Assembly (NCBI GenBank): GCA_033060915.1
Contig: CM065378.1
Coordinates: forward strand, 50,292,001-50,356,000
Origin: Euryodendron excelsum
Taxonomy: Eukaryota; Streptophyta; Magnoliopsida; Ericales; Pentaphylacaceae
Direction of reading: 5' to 3'
DNA: 64,000 bases
Numbering within the stretch: position 1 is the first letter of the stretch; every line of letters begins with the position of its first letter. Both the position numbers and the translations under genes were made by a program. Below are positions 1 to 11,700 of this stretch, one piece after another. Below the pieces are notes generated by a model. The model saw nothing but the letters and a program-made list of their open reading frames with translations, did no database searches and was not told the origin of the DNA.

Positions 1-1913
1 TCTAGCCATTCCATGGTTAGGGATGTTTTATGAAAGTATTTTATTCAATGTGACCATCAAGGTCCATATCTTGGGTTCAAGCCCTAATTTTTTTTTTTTC
101 ATCAAAATTACAATTCTAATATGATTCTAGCCATTCCATGATTAGAGTTGTTTTAGAAAAATGTAGCATTCATTGTGATCATTATAGTCCATATTTCAAA
201 CCCTAATTGTTGTCAAAATCACAATCCTAGAATGGTTCTAATATTTTCATGGTTAGAATTGTTTTAAGAAAGTGAGATATTCAAGAGACTAGCAAAAGTC
301 TGTATTCAAACCTTTTTTACTATAGTTTTCTTAAATCTACTTCCAAAAAAGGTCTTTTCAAAATTCTCATTTCCAAAAACTCCTTGTCTTGAAATCCAAG
401 TTAAAACCTTAGAGTCCATATTTAGGAAACCTTAGTTTTCTCACATAAAATTATGGCTTTCTATTCACATAAAATAATAGATTTTCAAAATCATTTTCTA
501 CATGAAATCATAGATTTCCTAAATTCAAAAGTCACATAAAATGATAGATTTTCAAAACTAAAGCTTTTCAATTTCAATTGAAATAAAATATTTTCCAAAT
601 AGGAAACCAGGTCAAATATTCTATCTTTGGAAATAAAATCCAATATTTGACTTTAGGAAATAGAGATCAAATCTTTTCTAATTTCAAACCTTTTCAAATC
701 TTGACTTTCTAAATTTCAAACTTTCAAGTTTTTCCAAATTTTAAAACTTTCCAAGTTCAAACATTTCTTAATTCAAACCTTTCCAAATTCAAATCTTTCC
801 AAAATCAATTATTTCTTAAAAATTAAACTTTCCTAAAATAGAACTTTCCTAATTTGAAACTTTTCTAATTCAAAATTTTCTAAAATCAAATATTTCTATT
901 TCAAGTGCATGTTTGAACCCTAGATTGCATAAACCATAGGAGGCCAAAACCCTAGTTCAACCATAAACCTAAGTTAGGAGGCATCAACTCTTTTCTAAAC
1001 TAAGATGGTTTTCAAGCTTTAATTCGAGTCAAGATGATTTCAAAGCTCAACTCAATCTTTCCAAATCAAGTCCAAGTTCAATTTTAAATCAAAGTCAATT
1101 CCAAGGTTAATTTCAAATCAAAGTTCAATTTCCAATCTTCCAATCAAAGTTCAAATCAAACTCTTTTTAAGTCAAACTTTTCAAAGGCCTCAAAGTGTCT
1201 TTTCAAATCAAATAAGACCCTAAAATATTTGTTTTCAATCGGACCCTGAGTCTAAACTACGACTGACCTGATTCTCAACAAAATGATACGTAGGCAACCC
1301 TCATGGGTGCGGTCATAACCTTTTTCATGTTTCTAATTCCCACAGCCTCTTTTCAAACTTCAAATCCTTTTATTGCACTTGCATGTCATGCATCATATCA
1401 GACCTTTTCTCAAAATTATTTTCAAAGTGGATAATATTGGACATTGAATAAGTGAAGATTCTAAATGAGTGAATCTAGGGTGAAAAAACATGTAGGTACC
1501 ATAAGGGCGGGATAGAGTGATAGCCTTGTATATCTTCCTTATACGTAACCAACCTCCAAACCTAGAATTACTGTTTTGAAAGACTAAAATCAGAATTATT
1601 CTCCAAAAGGGCTTAAATCTTTTTCAAAGGTTGCCAAACAACCTACTTTCTCTAAAAACCCTCTCTTGATGATGTTTTTAAAACCTTTTTCAAAAACCCT
1701 AAATTTAATCTTCAAGTTGTACTTAGTTTTAGGTGACCTAACTCACCTTAACAAAGTTAGGTGGCGACACCAAATCTTTTCTAAAAACCTTTATTCAAAT
1801 CAATTTCAATTCAAACCTAGTCGCACTCGTCCCTCTAGGAAAATGAGTTATAACGAGAGAGTACCGTGTTTTTCTCACTTATTTTCTCAAGTGCCAAGAA
1901 TCGGGGCGTGACA
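1..1913 (+). repeat. Ogre/Tat-type LTR, copy 1 (3' part)
   Basis: This is the downstream part of a very long LTR that runs in from outside the window. It shares ordered blocks with the complete copies at 22009-26182 and 41633-47508. These are the repeated 'accctaacc' units (1-300), an AT-rich pyrimidine minisatellite (about 600-900), the 'tacgtaggcaacc' plus 'gcggtcataacc' block (1285-1325), the 'cacgtaaccaacc'-like block (1540) and the 'aggtggcgac' block (1759-1770). The copy ends at GGGGCGTGACA, giving the expected terminal CA at 1913. It should act as promoter and terminator of a retroelement, but it is divergent and probably silent. Lineage rests on the gag found between the related LTRs further on. 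Confidence 0.75.
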
Positions 1914-1926
1914 GGTATCATTACCT
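1914..1926 (+). other. candidate tRNA primer-binding site
   Basis: Immediately after the LTR end lies GGTATCATTACC. The first seven bases match the common plant initiator-Met primer-binding site TGGTATCAGAGC, and the rest is degenerate. The position directly after the terminal CA supports the LTR boundary. The call is weak because only seven contiguous bases agree. Confidence 0.35.
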
Positions 1927-2748
1927 TGTATAGGGAATTCATGGCCAACATTCATAAGGCCAAAGATACCCTGGGTCTAGAGAATTTGGAGTCTTGGGTT
2001 AGAGGGACCCCAGTAGTTCTCACTTTGGAAACTTTTGTCCAATACTATGGCATCTCAAGGATAAAGAATGCTCAGTTCGCTTGGTTGGGACTGGGACCAA
2101 AGGCAAATGAGACCATTTGTAATGAGGTGCTAAAACCTGGAGCACCAAGACCCGACGAGACCCAAACCAAGAAAAAGTTTTTGAATAAGTGATAGTTGCC
2201 CATGTTTATTTGGTCCTGTCACAACCTCTTACCATTGTCCCATTTAGCCGAGATTTTGGTGATGCAAGCTCAGTTGTTGTGGGCTATTAGGATAGGCCTA
2301 ACCATTGATTTGCCCCATTACTTGTTCATGCACCTGTACACCCTATACACTAACCTGTCACCTCTAGCCAATATCCCACATGGTTGCCTTTCGACTATAT
2401 TGTTCAGGGCATCCAAAGTTAAGATCCCTTGCAATTCCATCAAAGAAAAATGCAAGAGTAAAATCACCCTTAAAACTATTTCTAGGTCTAAGAGGCAGTA
2501 TGCTAGGCAATCGGTTCTGGAGGGGGAGTTTTCATTGTCAAAAAAGGTGTGGGAGGCTCATGTGAAGGACTGTAGGGAGTTTTGCAGCAGGTATGATCGA
2601 GAGGATGATGAGGGTAGAGGCAGTTTAGAAGGATCAGTTGACTATCATCCATTGTCAATCAGCATTGATGGAGGACATCCTGGAGCATGTGTTAGGATAT
2701 GACAAGGATGACAACGACAACGATGGGGATGCTATGGACGACAAGTAG
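1923..2748 (+). pseudogene. decayed plant-specific 'putative plant transposon protein'-like ORF
   Basis: One reading frame runs from about 1923 to 2702, broken by two adjacent in-frame stops at 2190-2195. A frame change near the end leads to a very acidic tail (Asp-rich, ending in the TAG at 2746-2748). Recognisable features are a segment REFMANI...WVRGTPV followed by VQYYGI, then, after the stops, NLLPLSHLAEI, ...LLWAI...IDLPHYLF and ANIPHGCLST. This order resembles the plant family annotated as 'putative plant transposon protein domain', whose biochemical role is unknown. It starts right behind an Ogre-type LTR, where gag or an extra ORF1 would sit, so it may be a captured host sequence or a lineage-specific ORF1. 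Family assignment is from memory of its sequence character. Confidence 0.5.
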
Positions 2749-4605
2749 ATGGTGGAGCTGCAGTTTAGATTGTTTTGCATTTCATTGTGCTTATCATTTT
2801 TATTAGTGATCTAAAATTCTGTTTAGTTATCTGTTTGTCTTTGATAGATGATTAATTTTGGAGTCCTGGATATTCGAATACATTTGTGTTTAGTGGCTCA
2901 AATTGTTCGTCATACTGTAGCAGTTTGAAGCATTAGGTTGTGGATATTTATGCTTTTATTGTTTGTTTAAGTATATATATATATATGTGGGAGGCTTGTC
3001 TGCTCTTTTGTTTTAGTATTCATATATGTTTCAGGTTTATATTGGAATTCCAACATTGGCACAACTTCAAGTAAGTAAACTTGACAAGTATACAAGTATA
3101 TGGTTTGTGATTCCCATATTTTGATTTTAATTCCTTATTCATATAAAGAATGAGTTGGGTTAACATGGACAATAGTAAATAGATAAGTTGTGAATTGATA
3201 GGTGATTACCTTTATTGATTTCTCGGATATTCTGAATTTTTATACAGCTTTGGGACTTATTGAGAGTTGGTTCAAAAGAACTGGATGTTGAATATGCATT
3301 GATAACTTAGTATTTGAATTATCTAAAGTTTGGATATTGTATCTCTTGACAGTGGTGACTTTACCTTGAGAGGTCCTTATCTTATTTGGAGTGTTTTATG
3401 CTTATTCTTTATACTTTTTTCCTCATATTTGCTTAGTAGCTTTATTACTCTTCTGTTTTGATTTGATTGTTTAAGTTGTAAAGAATATGGATACATTTGA
3501 ACTCTTGTATTAAACTCGAGACTGTACAATCTTAGGAATGAGCCGAGGCCATCTTTGATTTTAGAGCCACAGAATCATTCGTAATGCACTACCTTTGAAA
3601 CCCATTTGAGCTGGAATGTTTTATCTTTTACTTCTTGATCGCTAATTGGGTATAGTTGTGGTGCATATATGGAAAATAAAAGAGAAATGCATATGATACT
3701 AGAATGAATCAACAGTAAATAGAAAGTTGTCAATCTTGTGAACGTATACTTTTCATAAGAATGGTGAAACAAAATAAAAGAGGAAAAGAATGAAAAAGGT
3801 GAAAAACTATGGAAGTGAAGAAAAGAAGGTGAATGGTAAATTGGAAAATGTTTTGTGTATCCTAACTAAAGTGGTAAACTTGTGCAACTTAAAGATAACA
3901 TTTTGAAGTTTTTTTTATTAATCCTTCCTCTTTTGGCCAAGTTCCAACTCGAACAAGTCCTTGGTGACCTTAGATGTACAGTCTTAGGTGATTACATTCT
4001 TGAGTTCCTGTGTCTATGCTCTGGAGATTTATTACAGTTAAGTATCTTTTATAGTGCTATGCTAAGTCACTTTCATTATTTCATGTGTGTTCTTCAATTT
4101 GAAAGTTATGTTGTTTGATCACTACATTTACTCTTTAAATGCACAACTTTTGTGGAACCCTGTGAGTCTCAGTTTTTAGGAGTGATGTCTAGGTGAGGCT
4201 TTGAGTCAAAGTTGCATGATACAATTTTTTGAACTACGTTAAATTGAAATATTAGTGTCTTTGTTTATGATAACTAACAGATCACACAACTAATTTCAGA
4301 AATATGTCCATTGTTGTGTTTTAATACTACTTCTCAAGGGATAGGTGAGAGTTATTACTTGTTGCTTACAAGTGGTGCTACTTACTAGTTATCATAAAAA
4401 ACACAACCGTGCAAAGAATGTTTGTCATCACTGTAAACCCTCAAAAAACTATACTCGTCCACTAGGGGTAACTTAGGGGTTTAAAGGCTTGATGCACGCA
4501 CTGAATGCATCCGAGACTCTAACGAAAGACAAGAATCTATCCTATATTCATCTAGTAGTTTCATTAGAAGTTTTGTTAGGGCCTAGCAAAATATAAGTTG
4601 GGGGC
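2749..4605 (+). mobile_element. Athila-like element, 5'-truncated 3' non-coding region with polypurine tract
   Basis: No supported coding sequence is present. Positions 4420-4530 (accctcaaaa..., then cgtccactaggggtaac, then ttaggggtttaaaggctt) match the reverse complement of 29160-29245, inside the 3' untranslated region of the complete Athila-type element. The phrase around 3590 (tttgaaacccatttgagc) is also typical of that region. A polypurine tract AAGTTGGGGGC at 4595-4605 directly precedes the LTR. How much of 2749-3550 belongs to this element and how much to the preceding Ogre-type one cannot be decided. Short open frames here look random. Confidence 0.55.
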
Positions 4606-5930
4606 TGAGATTTACTTTATAAATGTTGTTTAAACCTCCAATTTATGTTTTGTTATAATTGGAATATGTAGTAATTAGGTAGTTTTTAAAGGAATTGTTA
4701 AAATTGATGCTTGTATTGTTTAAAACTTTGCAGGTAAAGGAATAGAACTGAAAAGGATGCTGAAAGCATAGCTCACTATTGCAGTCATTTAGATGTCGTT
4801 CATACGTTAGTTACAACAGAGAGAGAAGCCTGCAGAAGTTGACAATTGAAGCCAACATTCGTACGCCATTCAGACAATGGCCAGAGATTCAGAGAGCTGT
4901 TTCAAAACTACATTGGTTATCTGAATGTGGTTTGGACGTTGAATGGTCGTCGTTCCGATGACAAAAGATAGCTTGTTTTGGTTGTTTGGACGACCAACGA
5001 ATGATTTCAAAGGATTTCAGACCTCATCATTCGGATTTTGACAATTACATTGGTTTGGCCATATGGACGATGACCCAACCCAGCTTCAAACATTGTTGTT
5101 TCCTTTTTGGTTTTGGATTCTAGATTAGAGTACAGATACTTGTAATTATCCCTAGAGAAGTGGGATTCGTTTTTGGAGTACTTTGAAGGAGATCTTGAAG
5201 GTTTTTGAAGGCTCATAAAGGTTTTCTTTTAATCTTTGTGACTCTATCAACAATTCCAATCTTGAATTGAAACATGTTCTTCATAGTGTTGTTTCACTAA
5301 ACCTAATATTAGGTTCAATTGTGATGGTTGTTTGATGTAACCTTGGAGAATCATCAAGATTCTATGGTTTTGAACGTTTAAAACTTTTATTAAATTGAAA
5401 GTTGTTGATTCTCTATAATCTTGATCTATTGAAAATAAGAGATTTTTTACTATGTTTTAAAGTTGTAATACACTAACCAAGGTTTGGGATTATAGTTACT
5501 TGAATCGATGGTATGAACCCTCGAAACGAGATATTATAAAATAAGGTTCGAGAATCAAGGGCTTGGGTTTTAAAGCTTCATCTTATGCATCAAAGGCTTA
5601 TGACAAAGCCAATGGTTGGAGTTATAAAAAGGAATCTTAATAAAGCGCTAAGGACATTGACATCCAGATCAATTGACTCCAAGCTTTCCATTCATCAATA
5701 CAAGTTTCATTTTTATTTCTATTTTAATTAATATTCATCTCTCAACTTATCAATTTTTGGTTTACTTTCACTTCACTTTGGTAGGTTTATTAGTTTTCTT
5801 GCAGAAGAATCATTATTTTTACCTATAAGGTTGACTCAATTCAGTCCCTGTGGATCGATCTCGGACTTCACCAAGTTTTTACTGTATCATAACTGTACAC
5901 TAGCGGATATCGACCACAATACTTTGGAGT
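4606..5930 (+). repeat. Athila-like 3' LTR
   Basis: The LTR starts with TGAGATTTAC directly after the polypurine tract at 4595-4605, so it is a 3' LTR in plus orientation. Its second half shares blocks with the related LTRs at 54143-55561 and 15634-16806. One is 'atcgatggtatgaaccc' (about 5505) and another is the 'atcaaaggct...aagcc' stretch followed by 'gatcaattg...ccaag' (5588-5680). The right boundary is uncertain, near 5925-5930, where Ogre-type LTR sequence resumes. No clear target duplication was found. Confidence 0.6.
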
Positions 5931-8720
5931 GATTAACATCCAATTTTAAATTAAAACTCTCTTGAGTTCAAGTTTTAAAATATTCCAAGACTCCTACGAG
6001 TCTCTTTTCAATCAAATCCTTATCTGAACTACAATTGACCTGATTCTAGTCAAGCGAGATACGTAGGCAACCTTTATAGGTGCGGTCATAACCCCTTTTC
6101 AAACTCATATACCCCTTTTCAAAATCCAACCCCAAGTCTCTTTCAAAATTTCTTCGCATTGTATCATGCATCATTTATCCCAAGTGATGACAACACAGTT
6201 TTCAAAACCTTTTCAAGTGGACATAGTGGACCAATTAGAAACCAGAGATTCAAGTGAGTAAACTTAGGGTGATTAGACATGTAGATACCACAAGAGCGAG
6301 GCAGGGTGATAGTCTTCGGTCTCTTCTCTACACGTAACCAACCCCCGCACCATAAATTTTTGTTTCAAAGACCAAAAAAGGAGTCATTTTTTAAAAAGGG
6401 CTTACAACATTTTCAAAGGATGCCAAACAACCCTTGTAATATCCCGAATCTCTATTTTTTCAAAATTTATGAGAATTTCTGTTTATTTTATTGTAATTTG
6501 GAGTCAACGTTGACCCAATTAAAACCATGTTGTAACCTATGTTTTGAGTACGAGACACATGGGATTAATTCCCATGGTTGTCTCCTAATTTAGACACACA
6601 CACCCACACATGTATACCACACACACACTCTCTTTCAGTAGAGAAGGAGAGAAGAAAGATAGAGCACTAGAAGAAGAAGACCAAGGAAGAGAAGATCAAG
6701 AAGAGAGGAGAGTTGAAGAACTTCAACCCAAGCTTAAGAATCCATTGTTGGAGTTGGGAAGCTTGAGAGAGAAAGGTAAGAACTCTATCTCTTGTAAATG
6801 TATAGTTGTGTATGTGTACCTAGGAGTGTTGTTGGGTTTTGGTGACTCATTTGTGTCCCAATTAGTTAGATTTTGGGAGCTTATAACTCACATTGTAGGA
6901 TTTGGAGTTGGGGTATGTTGGAAAACTCCTAAATTTGTGCATGTTAGGGCTTGAAATTTCAACCCTAAAGCCCTTTGTTTGGCTTGCTTATTTAGCTTTC
7001 TTTTGGGTTATTATAGTCTTAGGTCAATTTTTGAACCCTAGAAGCATTGGGAAGGTTTGGGAGAGTTTGAGAGAGGTTTGGTTGAGTTTTAGGAGAGAAA
7101 ACCCATTTTTGGGCATTATTGTCAAAGGGAGCACGCTAGAGCGGGGTCAGGCCCGCATAAGAGTGGGGTAATATGTTTTGGGCTGTTTTGGAGTGCGCTA
7201 GAGCTTGCCCAAGTGCGCCCAAAGGTGCTGTCCATTGGGGAAGCCCAACATCAAGTGCGCCAGAGTGCACCTAAGGGCGCGGTTCCTTGTTGGCTTGTTT
7301 TTCTTTTGCCTTTTTTCTTCATTGGGTCTATGTAATTGATCCTTCTATGTACTCTATGTATAGGAATGCCCTTGTTTAGCACCTTTCACGAGGATTAAGG
7401 TGAGTAACAAGATACCATGTGTAAAAACCGTATTACTTTCTAATGTTTTCAAGTTCAATTACATTTCATGCATTACTTTCCATGATTTCTATGCATCAAT
7501 GACTATGTTTATATATAAATGTCATGTTTGAAATACAAGCTTTACTTTTGTTATGAAATGAGGACCCATGGACTAGAATGCTTTAAATGAAAGAGATGCA
7601 AGATTTTCTCAATGTATGGTGCCAACTTGAGGTCTTTCGTAGCAAGACCTTAAACTAGCAATGATGGTCCTATGGTAGGTGACATGAAATAAACTATTGT
7701 CATGTTCGGGAGATATCCCATGGCCTAAAGAGCCCTATGTGTGACCTTTAAGGTCACTAATGTGGAGCCTAGCTCTTATATCGGGTTGTGGCACACTTAT
7801 GTTTTAAAACGAAAACTATGATATGTTAAAATGCTTTATGACCAGTTATGAAATGCCATATCAAGAGTAATATAATGTTGCATCTCTCCTTATGATACCA
7901 TGTTTTGAAATGTTGAAACGTTTCAAATGATGTTTGTGTTACCTATGTTTCCAAGCCTACTCTTTATACGTTTACAATTTCACACCCTTATACATAAATG
8001 TTTATCTATTGTTATACGTTAGATATAATTGCTAGTCCATGGTATTTTTTTTCTCATACATCATTGTTATTCACAAAGTATTAGCTTAAGATAGCTAATT
8101 CAGGAGGCCCTAGGAGGAGGCCCATTAGATGAATTTTAAGCTACGCCCACAGGCCCTATGTTATGTAATGATATTAGGATGGACTCTTAATGTTTTGTAA
8201 CCCTATATATGGGATATTTGCGGTGGCCTAGCATAGGCCATATGGTATGTACACTTTTGAGACTAAGGCACAGCTCTGTTGTGTATAACACACTTTTATT
8301 TTAAGTTATAAAATTCTATTTCCGCAAACATGTATCATTGTTAACGATCAATGCACAAGTGTTTGACCTTTAAGTAATACAGCCTTGGATAGACTAGCTA
8401 CTGATTGGTCTTGCACCCTAAATCTGCGTAGGCCTTGTTACGGGGTGTGACAACTCTATTTTCCAAAACACCTATCAAGAGGACATTTTCAAAAACCTAA
8501 GTTTGATATTTGGATTATGCTTAGTTTTAGTTGACCTAGCATACCTTTAACTAAGTCAGGTGGCGACTCCAAACCTTTTTCAAAAAGCCCTTAATCAAAT
8601 CAGTTTCAAGTTCAAATCCTGTCGCACTTGTCCTTTGAGGAGGGTGAGTTCTAACAGACAGAGTATCGGATTTTCGTTTCAAGTCAAGATGTAGAGTTGG
8701 GGCCAAAAATCGGGGCCGCC
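5931..8720 (+). repeat. Ogre/Tat-type LTR, copy 2, split by a solo LTR
   Basis: Two pieces, 5931-6434 and 8453-8720, join to give the last ~770 bp of the same LTR family as 1-1913. They contain the 'gagatacgtaggcaacc' block (6056), 'cacgtaaccaaccc' (6331), 'ttgccaaacaaccc' interrupted at 6434, and after the insertion the 'caggtggcgactcc' block (8557) and the 'atcggggc' end (8710). The left end abuts the Athila-like LTR. The right end meets copy 3 in opposite orientation, so copies 2 and 3 form an inverted repeat. Confidence 0.7.
6435..8452 (+). mobile_element. solo LTR, chromovirus (Tekay/Del)-like, with 5-bp target duplication
   Basis: A 2018-bp unit with terminal inverted bases TGTAATATCCCG at the start and CGGGGTGTGACA at the end. 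The flanks are ACCCT (6430-6434) and ACTCT (8453-8457), a 5-bp target duplication with one change. Removing the unit restores the Ogre-type LTR sequence seen in the sister copies. There is no internal region, so it is a solo LTR. A second truncated copy lies on the minus strand at 13090-14258. The TGTAA.ATCCC...GGGGTGT.ACA ends are common in plant gypsy LTRs; the Tekay/Del lineage label is tentative. Open frames inside it are LTR shadows. Confidence 0.75.
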
Positions 8721-8726
8721 CAAAGG

Positions 8727-11700
8727 CGTGTTAGGTCACCTAAAACTAAGTAAAGCTCAAAGACTAAGCTTAGGTTTTTGAAAAAGTTTTTGAAAAATTT
8801 TCTCAAGAGAGGGTTTTTGGGAAAACAGGTTGGTTGGCAACCTTTGGATATTAATTAAGCCCTTTTAGAAAATAACCCTGTTTTGGTCTTTGAAAATAGT
8901 AATTCTAGGTTCGGAGGTTAGTTACGTATAGAGAAGATGACTAAAGACTATCACTCTACCCCACCCTTGCGGTACCTACATGTTTAATCACCCTATATTC
9001 ACTCACTTGAATCTTTGGTTCCTAATTGGTCCACTATGTCCACTTGAAAAGGTTTTAAAAATGGTGTTGTCATCAATTTTGGGATGGATGATGCATGATA
9101 CAATGCTAAGAAAGTTTGAAAGAGACTCGGGGTTGGACTTTGGAAAGGGGCATTTGAGTTTAAAAAGAGGTTATGGCCGCACCTGTGAATGTTGCCTACG
9201 ATCTCGTTTGGCGAGAATTAGGTTAGCCGTAGTTTGAACTAGGGTTCGATTAAAAGGAGACGTAAGAGTCTTGGAATGTTTTGAAATTTGAACTCAAGAG
9301 AGTTTTAATTTGAAATTAGATGTTGAAGTGTTTTTAGAAATAGAACTTGAATGTTTTTAAAGGTGGGGTTTTGACTTGTAAAAGCTCTTGTGAACTGGTC
9401 TCCAAAAGGCTTTTAAAAATTTCTTTTTATGTACCTTATGAAAGGTATGTTGATATTTCATTGCCTTGGAGAAGTTAGTTATATAGGAACTATACTCCCT
9501 TAAGACCACAAGTTTAGGAAAACAATTTAGAAAAAAGGGCTAGAAACTTCCCTTATGGTTTGAATATCTCACTTTACCTTGAGCAACCCTAACCACAAGA
9601 AGGTTCAGAATTGCTTCAAGAATGTGATCATTAGAAATAGTTTTTAGAAAACTATTTTGCAAAGCATTTAGGGTTTGAAACCCTAATATCAATCTTATAG
9701 ATTTTATTTGATGTATCACTTTCCTTAGGCAACCCTAACCATGAAGAGGGTTAGGATTGCCTTAGGGTTATGAGTTTTGAAATCATTTTTGAAAACAGTT
9801 TTTTAAAAAATGATAAGTGTCTAGCCATTTTAGATTGAGGCGAGTTTAAAAAGAAATTTTAAAACATTTTTGGGTCTGAATTGGAGTTTGAAAAAGAGTC
9901 CCAGAGTTACAATCTTGAAGCTTCCTAACCTAAATTGGGTAAACTAAGGTTCAGTAACCTAGGGTTAGGTTAACATAGGGTTGAATCAACTTGGGTTAGG
10001 TTGACCTAAGGTTTGGTTGGCCTATGGTTTGGAAGGACACCTTACAGTAAAAAAGATTTGATTTGATGCAATATGGAAGGATATGATTTCAAGTTGAAAA
10101 ACGAAAGTTCTATTTTAGAAAAGTTTTGAAAAAGAAAAGTTTTAATTTAGCAAAGTTTTGTTTTATGAAAATTTTGAAAAATTAATGTTTCGTTTTAGAG
10201 AAGTTTTGAAAAAGAAAAGTTTCGATTTTGTTTCCACAAAGAGAGGATTGGATTTTGTTTCCAAAAGTGGAAAATTTGATTTCTTTTCCAAAAATAGAAG
10301 ATTTGATTTGTTTGAAATAAGAACGATTTGACTCAAAAAATGTATGATTTTATGGGAAAGCTTTTGGTGACATCGGTTTGAAAACAACTCAAGAAAGCTA
10401 TGCACTTTTTAGAAAACATGATGTACCAATGATTTGAAAAACGTTTTGATGCAATGAATGCAAAAACGAAGGTTAGGGATAAAACTAGGGTTTCCTAGGG
10501 CATGCTAGATATTCCGCACCCTAATAGCTCTTGTAGTGATCAAGCTACATGGATTCCAAAAAAAATAGCAATTTTCAGTTAGATCAACTTGGTTTAAGAA
10601 GGCTATTCCTAGATATGTTCATCCTTTGGCTTCCTATTTGAGAAAGATTGGCTACCCAAGACAAACTTACTGCTTATGGTATTTTAAATGACATGTATTG
10701 TGTGTTTTGTAGAGATAAAATTGAAGACCACAACCATCTCGTCTTCCAATGTCCAATTACCAACAGATTGTGGGTTCAACTATTGGCAAAATGTAAGGCC
10801 CAATGCTTAAGTAATGAGTGGCAAGGAATTGTACATTGGGCATGTACCTTGAAGGAGAAGTCTTTGAAGAATATTCTATGCAAGTTATTGTTATCCACCA
10901 CTATTTATTTTCTTTGGAGATAAAGGAATGATAGATTAATGGTTCACAAAAGTAAGGACATGAAGGCAGTGCTCAATGATATTGTTTTTCAAGTTTGTAA
11001 TAGGATGGCAAGTTTGAAAGGTTTTCAACGAATGGCCTTTAATAGGAATCTCCGGCAAATATGGCAGATTCCCAATGATATCTTGAAGAACTAAGGGCAA
11101 CTGTTTTTGTTATTAATGTTCAGTTTTTTAGAGTTGTAAAGCTAAGTTAGCTTGTGTTGTGTACTTTACGTAGTTAGTGCTAGCTTTGTTCCCTTTGTTG
11201 TTAAGATGGCTATCTTCTTTCCTTTATGATTCTCATCCTATTGCCTGGGGTATGCCCCTTGTATTTGTACTAGATCTTCCAATCTTTGTTTTCTCTATAT
11301 TCTTTCTTACTTAGAAAAAAAAAATAAAGAATTTTTAGGGTTTTGACCTTGGGTTCAAGATGACAACACTTGGACTCACTTGAAATTGAGATTTAGAAGA
11401 GATTAAAACAACCAGATTTTGGAAAAGAAAGGTTAGAGTTTGAAACTCTAATGTGGCTCTTTGAGGCTTTTTTGAATATCCCACATTTCTAAAGCAACCC
11501 TAACCATGAAAAGGTTAGAATCACTTTGAGGTTGTGATTTTGAAAGCAATCTAGGGTTTGAAACCCTAATGTGGACCTTAGTGGTCATATTGAATGTGTC
11601 ACCTTTATAGGAAAATCCTAACCATTAAAAGGCTAAAATTGCCCTAGGGTTTGTATTTTTTGAAAAACAAGTTTGAAAATAGCTTTGAAAGCAACTTTAG

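Noticed and set aside
2196..2702. Independent 168-codon gene
   Set aside because: It is in the same frame as 1866-2192 and separated only by two stop codons, so both are one decayed ORF.
6306..7171. Open frames of 89-114 codons
   Set aside because: They lie across the insertion border or inside the solo LTR 6435-8452 and differ in the second LTR copy.
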